Assembly (NCBI GenBank): GCA_035267785.1
Contig: DATFLL010000075.1
Location: 62,001 to 126,000 of the forward strand
From: DATFLL01 sp035267785
Lineage (GTDB): Bacteria; Pseudomonadota; Gammaproteobacteria; DATFLL01
Direction: 5' to 3'
Length of the DNA stretch: 64,000 bases
In this document: piece by piece, positions 25,102 through 33,314 of the stretch
Position numbering within the stretch: the first letter of the stretch is position 1
Layout of the letters: each line of letters opens with the position of its first letter
Made by a program: the position numbers and the translations under genes
The notes under the pieces: generated by a model
The model's database searches: none
Told to the model about the DNA's origin: nothing
The model's input: the letters and a program-made list of their open reading frames with translations, nothing else

Positions 25102-25127
25102 ATCCGACGGACAAAATGCGGTCTAAT
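25098..25127 (+). promoter_or_regulatory. Candidate sigma-70 promoter of fabA-fabB
   Basis: TTGCAT at 25098-25103 and TCTAAT at 25122-25127 are separated by 18 bases. This is the best -35/-10 pair in the 234 bp between lpxA and fabA. It would give a leader of about 175 bases before the fabA ATG. Confidence 0.42.
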
Positions 25128-25308
25128 TTGCCCTTGACTGTCGGTGGCACCCCTCGAATCCGCTGAGATTACAGCACCTTAAACGCGCAGAGCATCCAAG
25201 AGCCTGTTAGAATTTTCGACCCAACAGGGCACGTCTGTGCCCGGTCTGCGGCCTGTACGCCGCGGGTGCCGGCTGGCCCACGGTTCCGATACTAATTGAC
25301 TGATATCT

Positions 25309-25824
25309 ATGACCAAAAAGAACAGTTTCGGGTACGACGAATTGTTGCAGTGCGGGCGGGGCGAGCTGTTCGGGCCCGGCAATGCGCAGCTGCCCCTGCC
25401 GCCGATGTTGATGTTCGATCGCATCACCCACATCTCGGACGAAGGGGGCAAGTACGGCAAGGGTGAGATTATCGCCGAGCTCGACATCAAGCCCGACCTC
25501 TGGTTTTTCGATTGCCACTTCCAGGGTGATCCCGTGATGCCGGGCTGTCTGGGGCTCGACGCCATGTGGCAGCTGGTCGGGTTCTTTCTCGGCTGGATGG
25601 GCGGGCCGGGCCACGGACGTGCGCTGGGTTCGGGCGAAGTCAAATTCACCGGTCAGGTAACGCCCAAGATCAAACTCGTGACCTACAAGGTGGATATCAA
25701 GCGCGTTATCATGCGCAAACTCTTCATGGGCATCGCCGAGGCCAGCCTCACCGCCGATGGGAGGGAAATCTATACGGCGAGCGACCTTCGGGTAGGATTG
25801 TTTACGTCGACCGAGAACTTCTAG
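25309..25824 (+). CDS. fabA: 3-hydroxydecanoyl-ACP dehydratase/isomerase FabA
   Basis: A 171-residue hotdog enzyme, the same length as E. coli FabA. Catalytic His70 and Asp84 sit at the conserved positions in FDCHFQGDPVMPGCLGLD. It dehydrates 3-hydroxydecanoyl-ACP and isomerises the trans-2 to the cis-3 double bond, the branch point for unsaturated fatty acids. fabB begins 8 bases after its stop, giving the typical fabAB operon. It supplies the unsaturated chains that the CFA synthase at 5128 would modify. Confidence 0.97.
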   Translation: MTKKNSFGYDELLQCGRGELFGPGNAQLPLPPMLMFDRITHISDEGGKYGKGEIIAELDIKPDLWFFDCHFQGDPVMPGCLGLDAMWQLVGFFLGWMGGPGHGRALGSGEVKFTGQVTPKIKLVTYKVDIKRVIMRKLFMGIAEASLTADGREIYTASDLRVGLFTSTENF

Positions 25825-25832
25825 GGGGATTC

Positions 25833-27050
25833 GTGAGACGCGTTGTGATTACCGGACTGGGTATCGTCTCCAGCATCGGCAACAACCGGCAGGAAGTCAT
25901 CGATGGCCTGCGCCAGGGGCGCTCGGGCATCGAGTTCCAACAGGAATACGCCGACCTGGGCTTTCGCTCCCATGTGGCCGGCCCCATCGGCTTGAACCCG
26001 GATGAGCTGATCGACCGCAAGATCCGCCGCTTCATGGGTGACGGCGCCGCGTTCAACTATATCGCCATGCAGCAGGCGATCGACGACGCCGGTCTGGAGG
26101 AGACCGAGGTCTCCAACCCTCGCACGGGCCTCATCATGGGTTCGGGCGGCGCCTCGACCGAAAACCAGCTCCTGGCCACCGATACCCTGCGCAGCAAGGG
26201 GATCCGGCGCGTCGGTCCGTATATGGTCCCTCGGACCATGTCCAGCACCAACTCCGCGTGTCTGGCGACCCCGTTCAAGATCAAGGGCGTGAATTACTCG
26301 ATCAGCTCGGCCTGTTCGACCAGCGCCCATTGCATCGGCAACGCGGCCGAGCTCATCCAGTTCGGCAAGCAGGACATGGTGTTCGCCGGCGGCGGCGAGG
26401 AAGTGCACTGGACACTGTCGCTGCTGTTCGACGCCATGGGCGCGCTGTCCTCCAAGTACAACGATCGGCCTCAGTCCGCCTCACGGGCCTACGATGTCGA
26501 TCGCGACGGTTTTGTGATCTCCGGCGGGGGTGGCGTGCTGGTGCTCGAGGAGCTCGAACATGCGAAGGCGCGCGGGGCCAAGATACATGCCGAGCTCGTC
26601 GGCTACGGCGCTACCTCAGACGGCTACGACATGGTGCAGCCCTCCGGCGAGGGTGCCGTGCGCTGCATGCAGCAGGCGCTGGAGAACGTCGAAGGCCCTA
26701 TCGACTACATCAATGCCCACGGCACCAGCACACCGGTGGGCGACGTGCGCGAGCTGCAGGCCGTGCGCGAGGTCTTCGGCGACTCCGTGCCGCCGATCAG
26801 CTCCACCAAGTCCCTGACGGGCCATGCCCTGGGCGCCGCGGGTGTCAATGAGGCGATTTACTCGCTGTTGATGATGGAGCAGGGGTTCATTGCCGCCTCT
26901 GCCAATATCGAAAATCTCGACCCCGAGGCCGAAGGCTATCCCATCGCGCGCGAGCGCCAAGACGGCGTGACCCTGGAGCGAGTCATGTCGAACAGTTTCG
27001 GTTTCGGCGGCACCAACGCCTGCCTCGTCTTCCAGCGCTACCACGACTGA
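25833..27050 (+). CDS. fabB: Beta-ketoacyl-ACP synthase I FabB
   Basis: A 405-residue condensing enzyme. It has the active-site Cys161 in SISSACSTSAHC and the two catalytic His residues in NAHGTSTPVGD and STKSLTGHALGAAG. It elongates cis-3-decenoyl-ACP and so, with FabA, commits chains to unsaturated fatty acids. It starts at GTG with AGGGGGA just upstream, 8 bases after fabA. No anomalies are seen. Confidence 0.97.
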   Translation: MRRVVITGLGIVSSIGNNRQEVIDGLRQGRSGIEFQQEYADLGFRSHVAGPIGLNPDELIDRKIRRFMGDGAAFNYIAMQQAIDDAGLEETEVSNPRTGLIMGSGGASTENQLLATDTLRSKGIRRVGPYMVPRTMSSTNSACLATPFKIKGVNYSISSACSTSAHCIGNAAELIQFGKQDMVFAGGGEEVHWTLSLLFDAMGALSSKYNDRPQSASRAYDVDRDGFVISGGGGVLVLEELEHAKARGAKIHAELVGYGATSDGYDMVQPSGEGAVRCMQQALENVEGPIDYINAHGTSTPVGDVRELQAVREVFGDSVPPISSTKSLTGHALGAAGVNEAIYSLLMMEQGFIAASANIENLDPEAEGYPIARERQDGVTLERVMSNSFGFGGTNACLVFQRYHD

Positions 27051-27056
27051 CGATCG

Positions 27057-27076
27057 CGCCCGGTCAAGAGCGGGCG
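27057..27076 (+). terminator. Weak hairpin after fabB
   Basis: CGCCCG, an 8-base loop, then CGGGCG form a perfect 6-bp stem right after the fabB stop. There is no T-run after it, so it would be at best a weak or Rho-assisted terminator. Confidence 0.25.
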
Positions 27077-27342
27077 TCCGCTTGCCTGCAGGTGCAGGGG
27101 CCGCCGGGGTCCATTGGGCCGCATGCATCGAGCGGGCGTAGGTGTCGTGTTCCTCTCCCATCGAATCCGGTATCCGGCTTGAGATTCTCGATCGAGCGGC
27201 GGTGCGAGAAGGTCGACGGATTTTGCGACACCGATCGTTTCCATGTATCACACCGAACGCCCGCTGCAAAGGGCGGTGGTGCGATTGCGCGACGGTGATA
27301 TCGAATCGCGGCGCCGGCGCTTTCGCGCGAAGGCTCTTTCGC

Positions 27343-27348
27343 TATACT
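27343..27348 (+). promoter_or_regulatory. Candidate -10 element of the SirB1-type gene
   Basis: TATACT lies about 39 bases before the next ATG and is preceded by only a poor -35 region (CTTTCG at 17-base spacing). It is the most promoter-like hexamer in this gap. Confidence 0.33.
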
Positions 27349-27386
27349 TTGGATCGGGGAGAGTTATTCGTCCGAGGAGGTCCCAC

Positions 27387-28226
27387 ATGCCGCCCATCGA
27401 ACGCCTCAAACGCATCGCCCGGCGCCCCGACTGCGAAATCAACCTGGCCGAGGCAGCACTCATTGTGGCCAGCCAGGCCTATCCCGAGATCGACATTGAA
27501 CACTACCTGCGCCGTCTCGACGAACTCGCGGACGGGGTCCGTGGGCATTTACCCGCCTCGCCCAATACGGCGGATCGGGTGTTTACCCTTAACCGTATCT
27601 TGTTCGAGGAGGAGGGATTTTACGGCGTCGAAGACGACTACTACGACCCGCGCAACAGTTTCCTGAACGAGGTGCTGGACCGGCGCTGCGGTATCCCGAT
27701 CACCCTGTCGATTGTCTATCTGGAAATTGGGCGGCGCATCGGCTTGCCCCTCGAGGGCGTTTCCTTTCCCGGTCACTTCCTGGTCAAGCTGCCCGTGCAG
27801 GGCGGCGACATCGTGCTCGATCCGTTCTCCGGGGGTGTGTCGCTGAGCGAAGCGGAACTCGAGCAGCGCCGGGAGTGGATAAGCAGCGAAGGGTCGGTGC
27901 CGTCGGCCGCGCCGTTGGGGGCGCTGCTGCGCGCGGCACGTAATCGCGACATTCTTGCGCGCATGCTGCGTAACCTGAAGGGTATCTACTACCAGACCGG
28001 CGCGCTGGAGAAGGCGTTGGAGGTGTCCAACTGGATACTGGCGATCACGCCCGATGAGGCAGCCGAGCTGCGCGACCGCGGCCTGATCCTGGCGCAGCTG
28101 GAGTGTGCCGCTGCCGCGTGTGAGGATTTCGAGCACTATCTTCGCTTGGCGCCGCAGGCCGAGGATGCCGACCGGATCCGCGAACGGCTGATCGACCTTG
28201 TCGGCAGTACCGGTCGACTGCACTGA
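27387..28226 (+). CDS. SirB1-family transglutaminase-like/TPR protein
   Basis: A 279-residue protein. The central block NRILFEEEGFYGVEDDYYDP followed by NEVLDRRCGIPITLSIVYLE and PLEGVSFPGHFLVK is the SirB1 signature, a transglutaminase-like fold with Cys and His in catalytic-like positions. The C-terminus (about 195-270) is TPR-like helices. Family members often sit near prmC/prfA; here the gene stands alone. A GAGGAGG site fixes the ATG. The stop lies inside a 13-bp tandem duplication. It converges on the TfpX-type gene. Confidence 0.88.
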   Translation: MPPIERLKRIARRPDCEINLAEAALIVASQAYPEIDIEHYLRRLDELADGVRGHLPASPNTADRVFTLNRILFEEEGFYGVEDDYYDPRNSFLNEVLDRRCGIPITLSIVYLEIGRRIGLPLEGVSFPGHFLVKLPVQGGDIVLDPFSGGVSLSEAELEQRREWISSEGSVPSAAPLGALLRAARNRDILARMLRNLKGIYYQTGALEKALEVSNWILAITPDEAAELRDRGLILAQLECAAAACEDFEHYLRLAPQAEDADRIRERLIDLVGSTGRLH

Positions 28227-28239
28227 TCGACTGCACTGA
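28214..28239 (+). repeat. 13-bp perfect tandem duplication across the SirB1 gene stop
   Basis: TCGACTGCACTGA occurs twice in direct succession (28214-28226 and 28227-28239). The first copy contains the last codons and stop of the SirB1-type gene, so the second is non-coding. It looks like a replication-slippage duplication. Confidence 0.85.
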
Positions 28240-28276
28240 GGTTGAGCCCGCGATTGAATCGCCCTGCGTGTTTCGG

Positions 28277-29089
28277 TTAAGAGGCCGTTGACTTTGGCCG
28301 CTCGGTTTTTTTGTGCGGCTTAACACGCTTGAATTGTAGATGGGCATGGCTGAGCGTCACGGCGCCGACGATATCGATGCTCTTGGGATCGACGATGGCC
28401 ACGAGATTGCGATAGCGGCAGGACAGCGGCAGATAGATATAGCGGTCCAGCGGTGCATCGCGTTTGGCCAGAAAGCGCTGCAACTCCCGCCAGGCGCGGC
28501 GATCGGATTTAACGTTTGCCCGTACGTCGATAGGCTCGGCCCGTATCTTTTCCCTGTTCTGGGCGTCGAGCGGACGATAGAGTTTGCTCATCAAATACAC
28601 GGGATGACCGCTCCTGAGCGAGCTCACGAACAAGGCTTCGCGCTTGTCGGGATCGGTTGGCACGTCGACGTAGGCCATGGGCAGTACGGAGCCCTGCTCG
28701 AATCGTTTAAGGTCCCCAATTGTCAGGCCGGTCTTTTCGAGCTGGTCGGCGGTGACCGTGTAGAATCCGAACTGGGAGTAGGTGATCAGCACTGGACGCT
28801 CACTGTAGGTGATGTGCACGCCCCAGGTCAGGGCCGTCAGTTGCACCAGTGCGATCATGGTCAGATCGAATTTCAGACCGGGTTTGCCCTTGCGATAGAC
28901 GATAAAGGTCAACAAGGGGCCGAGCACGACATCGACGCCGAACACGATGCGAATTCCCTGCCAGCCGCCGTCGGCGGCGAAAAACGGCTGCGGGTACCAG
29001 TGGACGAGGATCAGATACAGCAGGACGGCAAAGATGGTCAAGCTGATGGACAGGTGTATCGAGAATGCCTTTAACCTTTCTTTGAACAT
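28277..29089 (-). CDS. TfpX/TfpZ-family type IV pilin accessory protein
   Basis: A 270-residue inner-membrane protein. The N-terminus MFKERLKAFSIHLSISL and following hydrophobic helix, then HWYPQPFFAADGGWQGIRI, FGVDVVLGPLLTFIVY and LKFDLTMIALVQLTALTWG match TfpX/TfpZ accessory proteins, with about four membrane segments in the first 110 residues. In known systems these help assembly of one specific pilin and sit beside its gene. No pilin is present here, so it is an orphan copy. It is divergent from the thioredoxin-like gene, with 133 bp between. Confidence 0.83.
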   Translation of the reverse strand: MFKERLKAFSIHLSISLTIFAVLLYLILVHWYPQPFFAADGGWQGIRIVFGVDVVLGPLLTFIVYRKGKPGLKFDLTMIALVQLTALTWGVHITYSERPVLITYSQFGFYTVTADQLEKTGLTIGDLKRFEQGSVLPMAYVDVPTDPDKREALFVSSLRSGHPVYLMSKLYRPLDAQNREKIRAEPIDVRANVKSDRRAWRELQRFLAKRDAPLDRYIYLPLSCRYRNLVAIVDPKSIDIVGAVTLSHAHLQFKRVKPHKKTERPKSTAS

Positions 29090-29222
29090 TATGCTTACGA
29101 CCTCGTGTTCCTGGATGCGGGCTGGTGGCCCCGGTTCGGTGTGCTGTGTCGGTTTTTTACTGCCTTTGCGATTTTGGTGTCAACCGGCGGGCGTATTGCG
29201 CGTGCATTAACAGAGATTGCAT

Positions 29223-29723
29223 ATGAAACGTTTGTTCGCTTCGCGCTATGCGCGCTGGCTCCTGGAGGCGCTAGTCGTGCTCGTCGTCTTGATCGGCGCA
29301 CACGCGTTCACACAACGCGGCACCGTGCGCGGCACGGCCCCGGCACTGGCCGGGACGCTGCTCGGCGGCGGGCATTTTGATCTCGCGGACGAACGGGGAC
29401 GGCCCGTGCTGGTGCATTTTTGGGCGACGTGGTGTCCGGTCTGCCGCCTCGAGCTCTCCTCCATTGCCTCGATTGCCAAAGACTATCGTGTCATCACCGT
29501 GGCGCAGCAGTCGGGTTCGCCCGACGCGATCCGCGCCTACCTGCACAAGCACCAGGTCGATTTTCCGGTGCTCGCCGATCCCGACGGCAGCCTGTCGCGG
29601 CGCTATGGTGTGCGGGCCGTACCCGCGAGCTTTGTGGTGGGCCCGCGGGGGCGAATACGGTTCGTCGAGGTCGGATACACCACGGAACTCGGGCTGCGGG
29701 CCCGTTTGTGGTGGGCCCGGTGA
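29223..29723 (+). CDS. Membrane-anchored thioredoxin-like (TlpA/ScsD-type) protein
   Basis: A 166-residue protein with an N-terminal membrane anchor (about 9-30) and a periplasmic thioredoxin fold. The active site is FWATWCPVCRLEL, an intact CxxC; the cis-Pro loop is VRAVPASFVVGPRGRI. This is the layout of ScsD/ResA-type disulfide oxidoreductases, which reduce or transfer disulfides in secreted proteins. The start at 29223 removes two weak upstream codons. Its stop is 10 bp from the stop of the convergent response regulator. Confidence 0.86.
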   Translation: MKRLFASRYARWLLEALVVLVVLIGAHAFTQRGTVRGTAPALAGTLLGGGHFDLADERGRPVLVHFWATWCPVCRLELSSIASIAKDYRVITVAQQSGSPDAIRAYLHKHQVDFPVLADPDGSLSRRYGVRAVPASFVVGPRGRIRFVEVGYTTELGLRARLWWAR

Positions 29724-29733
29724 GCAACCTTCG

Positions 29734-30894
29734 TCAGTTCGACGTGTTCAACGCCTTGAGCAGCTTTTGGAGCTCACCCTTGGCGTGATTGGCCAGAAAG
29801 GTCATCAGCGGCGCCATGCGGTGCACCAACGACGCCGCGTACGGTTCGAGCTCGTCCTGGCGTCCTTCCTGGAGCAGGCTCAGGGCGCCTTCCAGATCGG
29901 GTTCGGGATGGGCGCGCTGTTCGGCCGCCGGGGGCGCTGGCTGGGCCGCGGCCGAATCGGAGACGACCCGGTTGCCGCCGGCATTGACGGCCGCGGCGAG
30001 GTTCGCCTCCGCCGCCTGGAGCATGTCGTCGACGGTCGTGTCGTGGCGCAGCGCGGGTTCGGCCAGACCGATGCTGACGGTTGTGCGCATCTGGTGTTCG
30101 CCATAGACGAATTCTTTGGCCGCGATTTCGTGGCGCACGCGTTCGGCGAGACGCTGCGCGCCTTCCAGCATGGTCGATTGCAGCAGGCACGCGAAGCTGG
30201 CCAGGCCGACGCGTGCGGCCTTGTCCTCTTGACGAATCGAACCCGAGAAAATCTTGCCGATATGCTCGAGGATGGAATTGGCTGCTTCTTTACCGTTCTT
30301 GAGGAACAGGGTGTTGAAGTTGTCCACGTCCAGGCGCACGAGGATAAGGCGATGACCGTGGCGTTTGGCGTAGGCGAGCGTCTCGTTGGCCGACTTCGTG
30401 AAGTAGACCTTCGTCCCCAGCCCGGTGACCGAGTCGATGGCCGCTTCCATCTCCAGCGTGGCCGCGGTCTTGGAGAGCTTGCGCGATGTCTGTTCGAACT
30501 TGACGTGCGCCTTGGCGCGCGCCAGTAGCTGAACGGAGTCGAACGGTTTGGTGATGAAGTCGGTCGCGCCCTTGGCCAGTGCCTCGGTTTTCGCCGCCTC
30601 GTCATCTTCCTTGCCGGTGATGATGATGACAGGGATGTCCTGCAGGCGCTCGTCTTCCGCGGAGCGCACCTTGGCGAGCAGGCCATAGCCGTCCAGATAC
30701 GGCATGGACAGATCCGAGAAGACGACCTGGATGGTCTCGTCGTTGGTCAACAGTGTCCACGCATCTTCGCCGTGCTCGGCTTCGATGACGTCGTAATCGT
30801 TGCCCAGAATCTTGGTGACGGCGCGTCGCATGACGCGCGAGTCGTCGACCACGAGAATGCGGGGTTTGGTGTCGTTGTCGTTAGTTGAGCTCAC
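29734..30894 (-). CDS. Response regulator with degenerate GGDEF domain
   Basis: A 386-residue protein. The receiver domain (about 10-130) is complete: acidic pair D17/D18, phosphoacceptor D61 in VFSDLSMPYLDG, T93 and K116. A GGDEF-type domain follows (about 150-290), recognisable by VTGLGTKVYFTKS and LILVRLDVDNFNTLFLKNG, but the signature loop reads GLASF (230-234) where GGDEF should be. It should therefore not make cyclic di-GMP, and no RxxD inhibitory site is seen. The C-terminal 100 residues are Ala/Pro-rich, then helical. The start is a GTG preceded by AAGGG. It may act as a binding or scaffold output. Confidence 0.88.
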   Translation of the reverse strand: MSSTNDNDTKPRILVVDDSRVMRRAVTKILGNDYDVIEAEHGEDAWTLLTNDETIQVVFSDLSMPYLDGYGLLAKVRSAEDERLQDIPVIIITGKEDDEAAKTEALAKGATDFITKPFDSVQLLARAKAHVKFEQTSRKLSKTAATLEMEAAIDSVTGLGTKVYFTKSANETLAYAKRHGHRLILVRLDVDNFNTLFLKNGKEAANSILEHIGKIFSGSIRQEDKAARVGLASFACLLQSTMLEGAQRLAERVRHEIAAKEFVYGEHQMRTTVSIGLAEPALRHDTTVDDMLQAAEANLAAAVNAGGNRVVSDSAAAQPAPPAAEQRAHPEPDLEGALSLLQEGRQDELEPYAASLVHRMAPLMTFLANHAKGELQKLLKALNTSN

Positions 30895-31188
30895 GCGGGC
30901 CCTTGTTATGGAAGCGCCATGTCGGTCGGTCCGCGACCGGACTCCACATTTTCGCCTAGCATAGCCGGTCTGCAAGTCGCCCGCCAGGGGACCGCGCCGG
31001 AGCGCTGACCGGTACGTTGCACGTACGGTTTGGTATCTGTTGTCGGACCGAATCGGCGAGGCTTGAGGGCTGGGGCCGTCGCGGGCGGGTACAAAGCGCG
31101 GCGCGGTTGCATTCCCAAAATGCTTGGCGTAGCGTACTTGGCGTTTGCGAATTCTTTGCGCGAGGCTCACAACGTCGGAGGGGGCGGT

Positions 31189-31743
31189 ATGTGGCGGAGC
31201 ATAGTGGCGGGCACTCTGGTGCTGGTCATGGTTACCGGCTGCGGGCATTTCGGCCTGCATTCGGGGCCGGGATACGACGCCAGGCATGACGGTGGGCCTG
31301 CGGCCGGTGCGCCCAACGTCCCGCAGCCCGTGCGGGCCGAACGGATGAAGGTCTACACCGTCGATGGTACCTTCGATGACGTACGCGCCTTCGTGGAGCT
31401 GGCAATTACCGGGCGCGGCATGGTGATAAACAACGTCTCGCACATCGGCAACATGCTCCAGCGCACCGGCAAGGACATCGGCGCGGACAAGCGGGTCTAT
31501 GCCAAGGCCGAGGCCCTGGAGTTTTGCAGCGCCACGGTCTCGCGCCGGATGATGGAGGCCGACCCCCGCAACATCGTCTTCTGCCCGTATATCATCGCTA
31601 TCTATACGCTGCCCCACGTACCCGGCAAGGTCTTCGTCGCCTACCGCCGTCCCCCGCCGCTCGGCACGCCGGCTTCGCGCAAGGCCTTGGCCGACGTCGA
31701 ACATTTGCTCGATGGCATCGTCAAGGAGGCCATCGGGCAATGA
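31189..31743 (+). CDS. DUF302-like lipoprotein
   Basis: A 184-residue protein with the lipobox VMVTGC (Cys at about residue 18), so it is probably lipid-anchored. The mature domain resembles DUF302: KVYTVDGTFDDVRAFVELAI, NVSHIGNMLQRTGKDIG, and AEALEFCSATVSRRMMEADP, a Cys-containing helix comparable to the EVFQFCNPLIAQQM segment of the protein at 20714. Start ATG with GGAGGGGG upstream. Its stop overlaps the next start (ATGA), so the two products are made together and may interact outside the cytoplasm. Confidence 0.78.
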   Translation: MWRSIVAGTLVLVMVTGCGHFGLHSGPGYDARHDGGPAAGAPNVPQPVRAERMKVYTVDGTFDDVRAFVELAITGRGMVINNVSHIGNMLQRTGKDIGADKRVYAKAEALEFCSATVSRRMMEADPRNIVFCPYIIAIYTLPHVPGKVFVAYRRPPPLGTPASRKALADVEHLLDGIVKEAIGQ

Positions 31744-32306
31744 ACCGCGACGGCGGTTCGCCCGGGCGGGCCGTGCGCCTGGTATCCAGGCGCGGCCGGC
31801 GGTTTGGCTGGCTGGCGGTCTGTGCGGCCGCGGCCTTGGTGTGGACCGCCGCCTGCGCAGATGAGCTCGATGCGCGGGTTCGTGCGGCCGCTCATCCGCG
31901 CACGCCTGCGGCCTCGCTGGCCAAACTGGCCGGCGATACGGCCTGGCCGGTGCGCCGCGCCGTGGCCGCCAATCGCCGTACGCCGCCCAAGGTCCTGGCG
32001 CGTCTGGCCCGCGATCCCGACCGGCGGGTTCGTATCGCGGTGGCGACCAACCTGAGCACGACCGAGCCGACCTTCCTGATGCTTGCCGGCGACGCCGACA
32101 CCGCCGTGCGCAGTGTCGTCGCCCGCTTCGAATACGTGCCGGTCAGCGCCTTGGATCGTCTGGCCGGCGACCCCGACGGTGACATTCGCCTCGAGGTGGC
32201 CCGCAATCCCAATACCTCCACGCCCACCCTGCGCCGGCTGCGCCGCGACGAGCTTGCGTCGGTGCGCCAACTCGCCGAAGCGGCACTCGCCCAGCGCAGG
32301 CCCTGA
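31740..32306 (+). CDS. Exported repeat protein (leucine-rich-repeat-variant/HEAT-like)
   Basis: A 188-residue protein with an Arg-rich N-terminus, a hydrophobic signal-like segment (about 23-38) and about six tandem repeats of roughly 24 residues. Examples are VRRAVAANRRTPPKVLARLA and IRLEVARNPNTSTPTLRRLR, with the pattern VRxAVAxNxxTPxxxLxxLAxDxD. This is the LRV type of alpha-helical repeat, normally a protein-binding surface. No Fe-S cysteines, as in the Azotobacter LRV protein, are seen. Translationally coupled to the DUF302 lipoprotein. Function unknown. Confidence 0.76.
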   Translation: MNRDGGSPGRAVRLVSRRGRRFGWLAVCAAAALVWTAACADELDARVRAAAHPRTPAASLAKLAGDTAWPVRRAVAANRRTPPKVLARLARDPDRRVRIAVATNLSTTEPTFLMLAGDADTAVRSVVARFEYVPVSALDRLAGDPDGDIRLEVARNPNTSTPTLRRLRRDELASVRQLAEAALAQRRP

Positions 32307-32414
32307 CAGCGGCACGTCCCCACTCGGGCCAAGGGACTAAAGTGAGGGGCTGTCGCGGCCGCTACATTGGGTTAAGGCCGCGCAAGACGGCGGCAAGCGC
32401 AGGGTAAGAATAAC

Positions 32415-33272
32415 GTGAATCCAACTGAGCTTGTTCGGGGAGACGTACGACTGGTCTCTCTGCCGGAAGTCTGTCTTCGTATTGGGGAGATGGTCGACGA
32501 CCCCAATGTCAGCGCCGGGGAGATCGGTCACGTCATCAGCCAGGACGCCGGTCTCACGGCGCGCCTGCTCAGGGTCGTTAACGACGCCGGCGAGGCCGGG
32601 TCACCGGGGGTGGAGACCGTCTCGCGCGCGGTGGACATCATCGGCTTGAGCGGGCTGCGAGCCCTCGTGCTGGATGCCTTTGTCACCGACGCCGTCGATC
32701 ACATTCCCGGCGAGCTGTTGAGCGTTTCGGACTTTTGGCGCCACAGCGTGTACTGCGGCGTGCTCGCGCAGCTGCTGGCCGAGCATTGTCGGGTATTGCA
32801 CAGCGAGCGCCTGTTCGTCGCGGGTCTGCTCCACGATATCGGCAGCTTGATTCTGTGCGACCGCCTCCCCGAGCGCATGGTCGATGTGTACGATCACCGC
32901 GACAAACAGGGCGTATCGAGCCGCGTGGCGGAGCGCGAGGTCCTGGGATTCGATCATGCCGATGTTGGCGGTGCGCTGCTCGAGGAGTGGAAGGTGCCGG
33001 CGGCGCTGCGTGATGCGGTGAGCTTTCATCATTCTCCGTCCGGCGCCGGTGCGGACGGCCTCGACGCCTGCCTGGTCCACATCGCCGACGCGCTTGCCGG
33101 CGAAGCCGAGCTCGGTCTGAACGACGAGGCGCGAATTCAGGAAATCGACTCCACGGCGTGGGCCACCTCGGGCCTGGACCCCTCTGTCGCGCAGGTCGTG
33201 CTGCGCGATGCCGGCCCGCGCTTCTCCGAGGCCCTGGAGTTGGTGCTGCCGCGGGCGATACACCCGAACTGA
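32415..33272 (+). CDS. HDOD domain signalling protein
   Basis: A 285-residue protein, essentially one HDOD domain. Matching blocks are LVSLPEVCLRIGEMVDDPN, ISQDAGLTARLLRVVND, the IIGLSGLRALVLDAF helix, FWRHSVYCGVLAQLLAEH, and LFVAGLLHDIGSLIL, which keeps an HD-like His-Asp pair. HDOD proteins are usually regulatory and not catalytic, linked to two-component and c-di-GMP circuits. It begins with GTG. Convergent with the DUF4010 gene. Confidence 0.9.
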   Translation: MNPTELVRGDVRLVSLPEVCLRIGEMVDDPNVSAGEIGHVISQDAGLTARLLRVVNDAGEAGSPGVETVSRAVDIIGLSGLRALVLDAFVTDAVDHIPGELLSVSDFWRHSVYCGVLAQLLAEHCRVLHSERLFVAGLLHDIGSLILCDRLPERMVDVYDHRDKQGVSSRVAEREVLGFDHADVGGALLEEWKVPAALRDAVSFHHSPSGAGADGLDACLVHIADALAGEAELGLNDEARIQEIDSTAWATSGLDPSVAQVVLRDAGPRFSEALELVLPRAIHPN

Positions 33273-33275
33273 GAC

Positions 33276-33290
33276 GGCGCCGGGGGCGCC
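33276..33290. terminator. Hairpin between convergent HDOD and DUF4010 genes
   Basis: GGCGCC-GGG-GGCGCC forms a perfect 6-bp GC stem within the 42 bp between two converging genes. There is no T-run on either side, so termination would be weak or factor-dependent. Confidence 0.3.
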
Positions 33291-33314
33291 TCGGTCAGGC
33301 CGGTCCGGTCGGCC

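Larger units (their letters stand above)
27051..27386 (+). other. 336-bp gap after fabB: no gene seen
   Basis: Frames crossing this interval lack ribosome sites and family resemblance. It holds a weak hairpin 7 bases after the fabB stop and a candidate -10 element near 27343; both are listed separately. Nothing else is supported. Confidence 0.5.
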
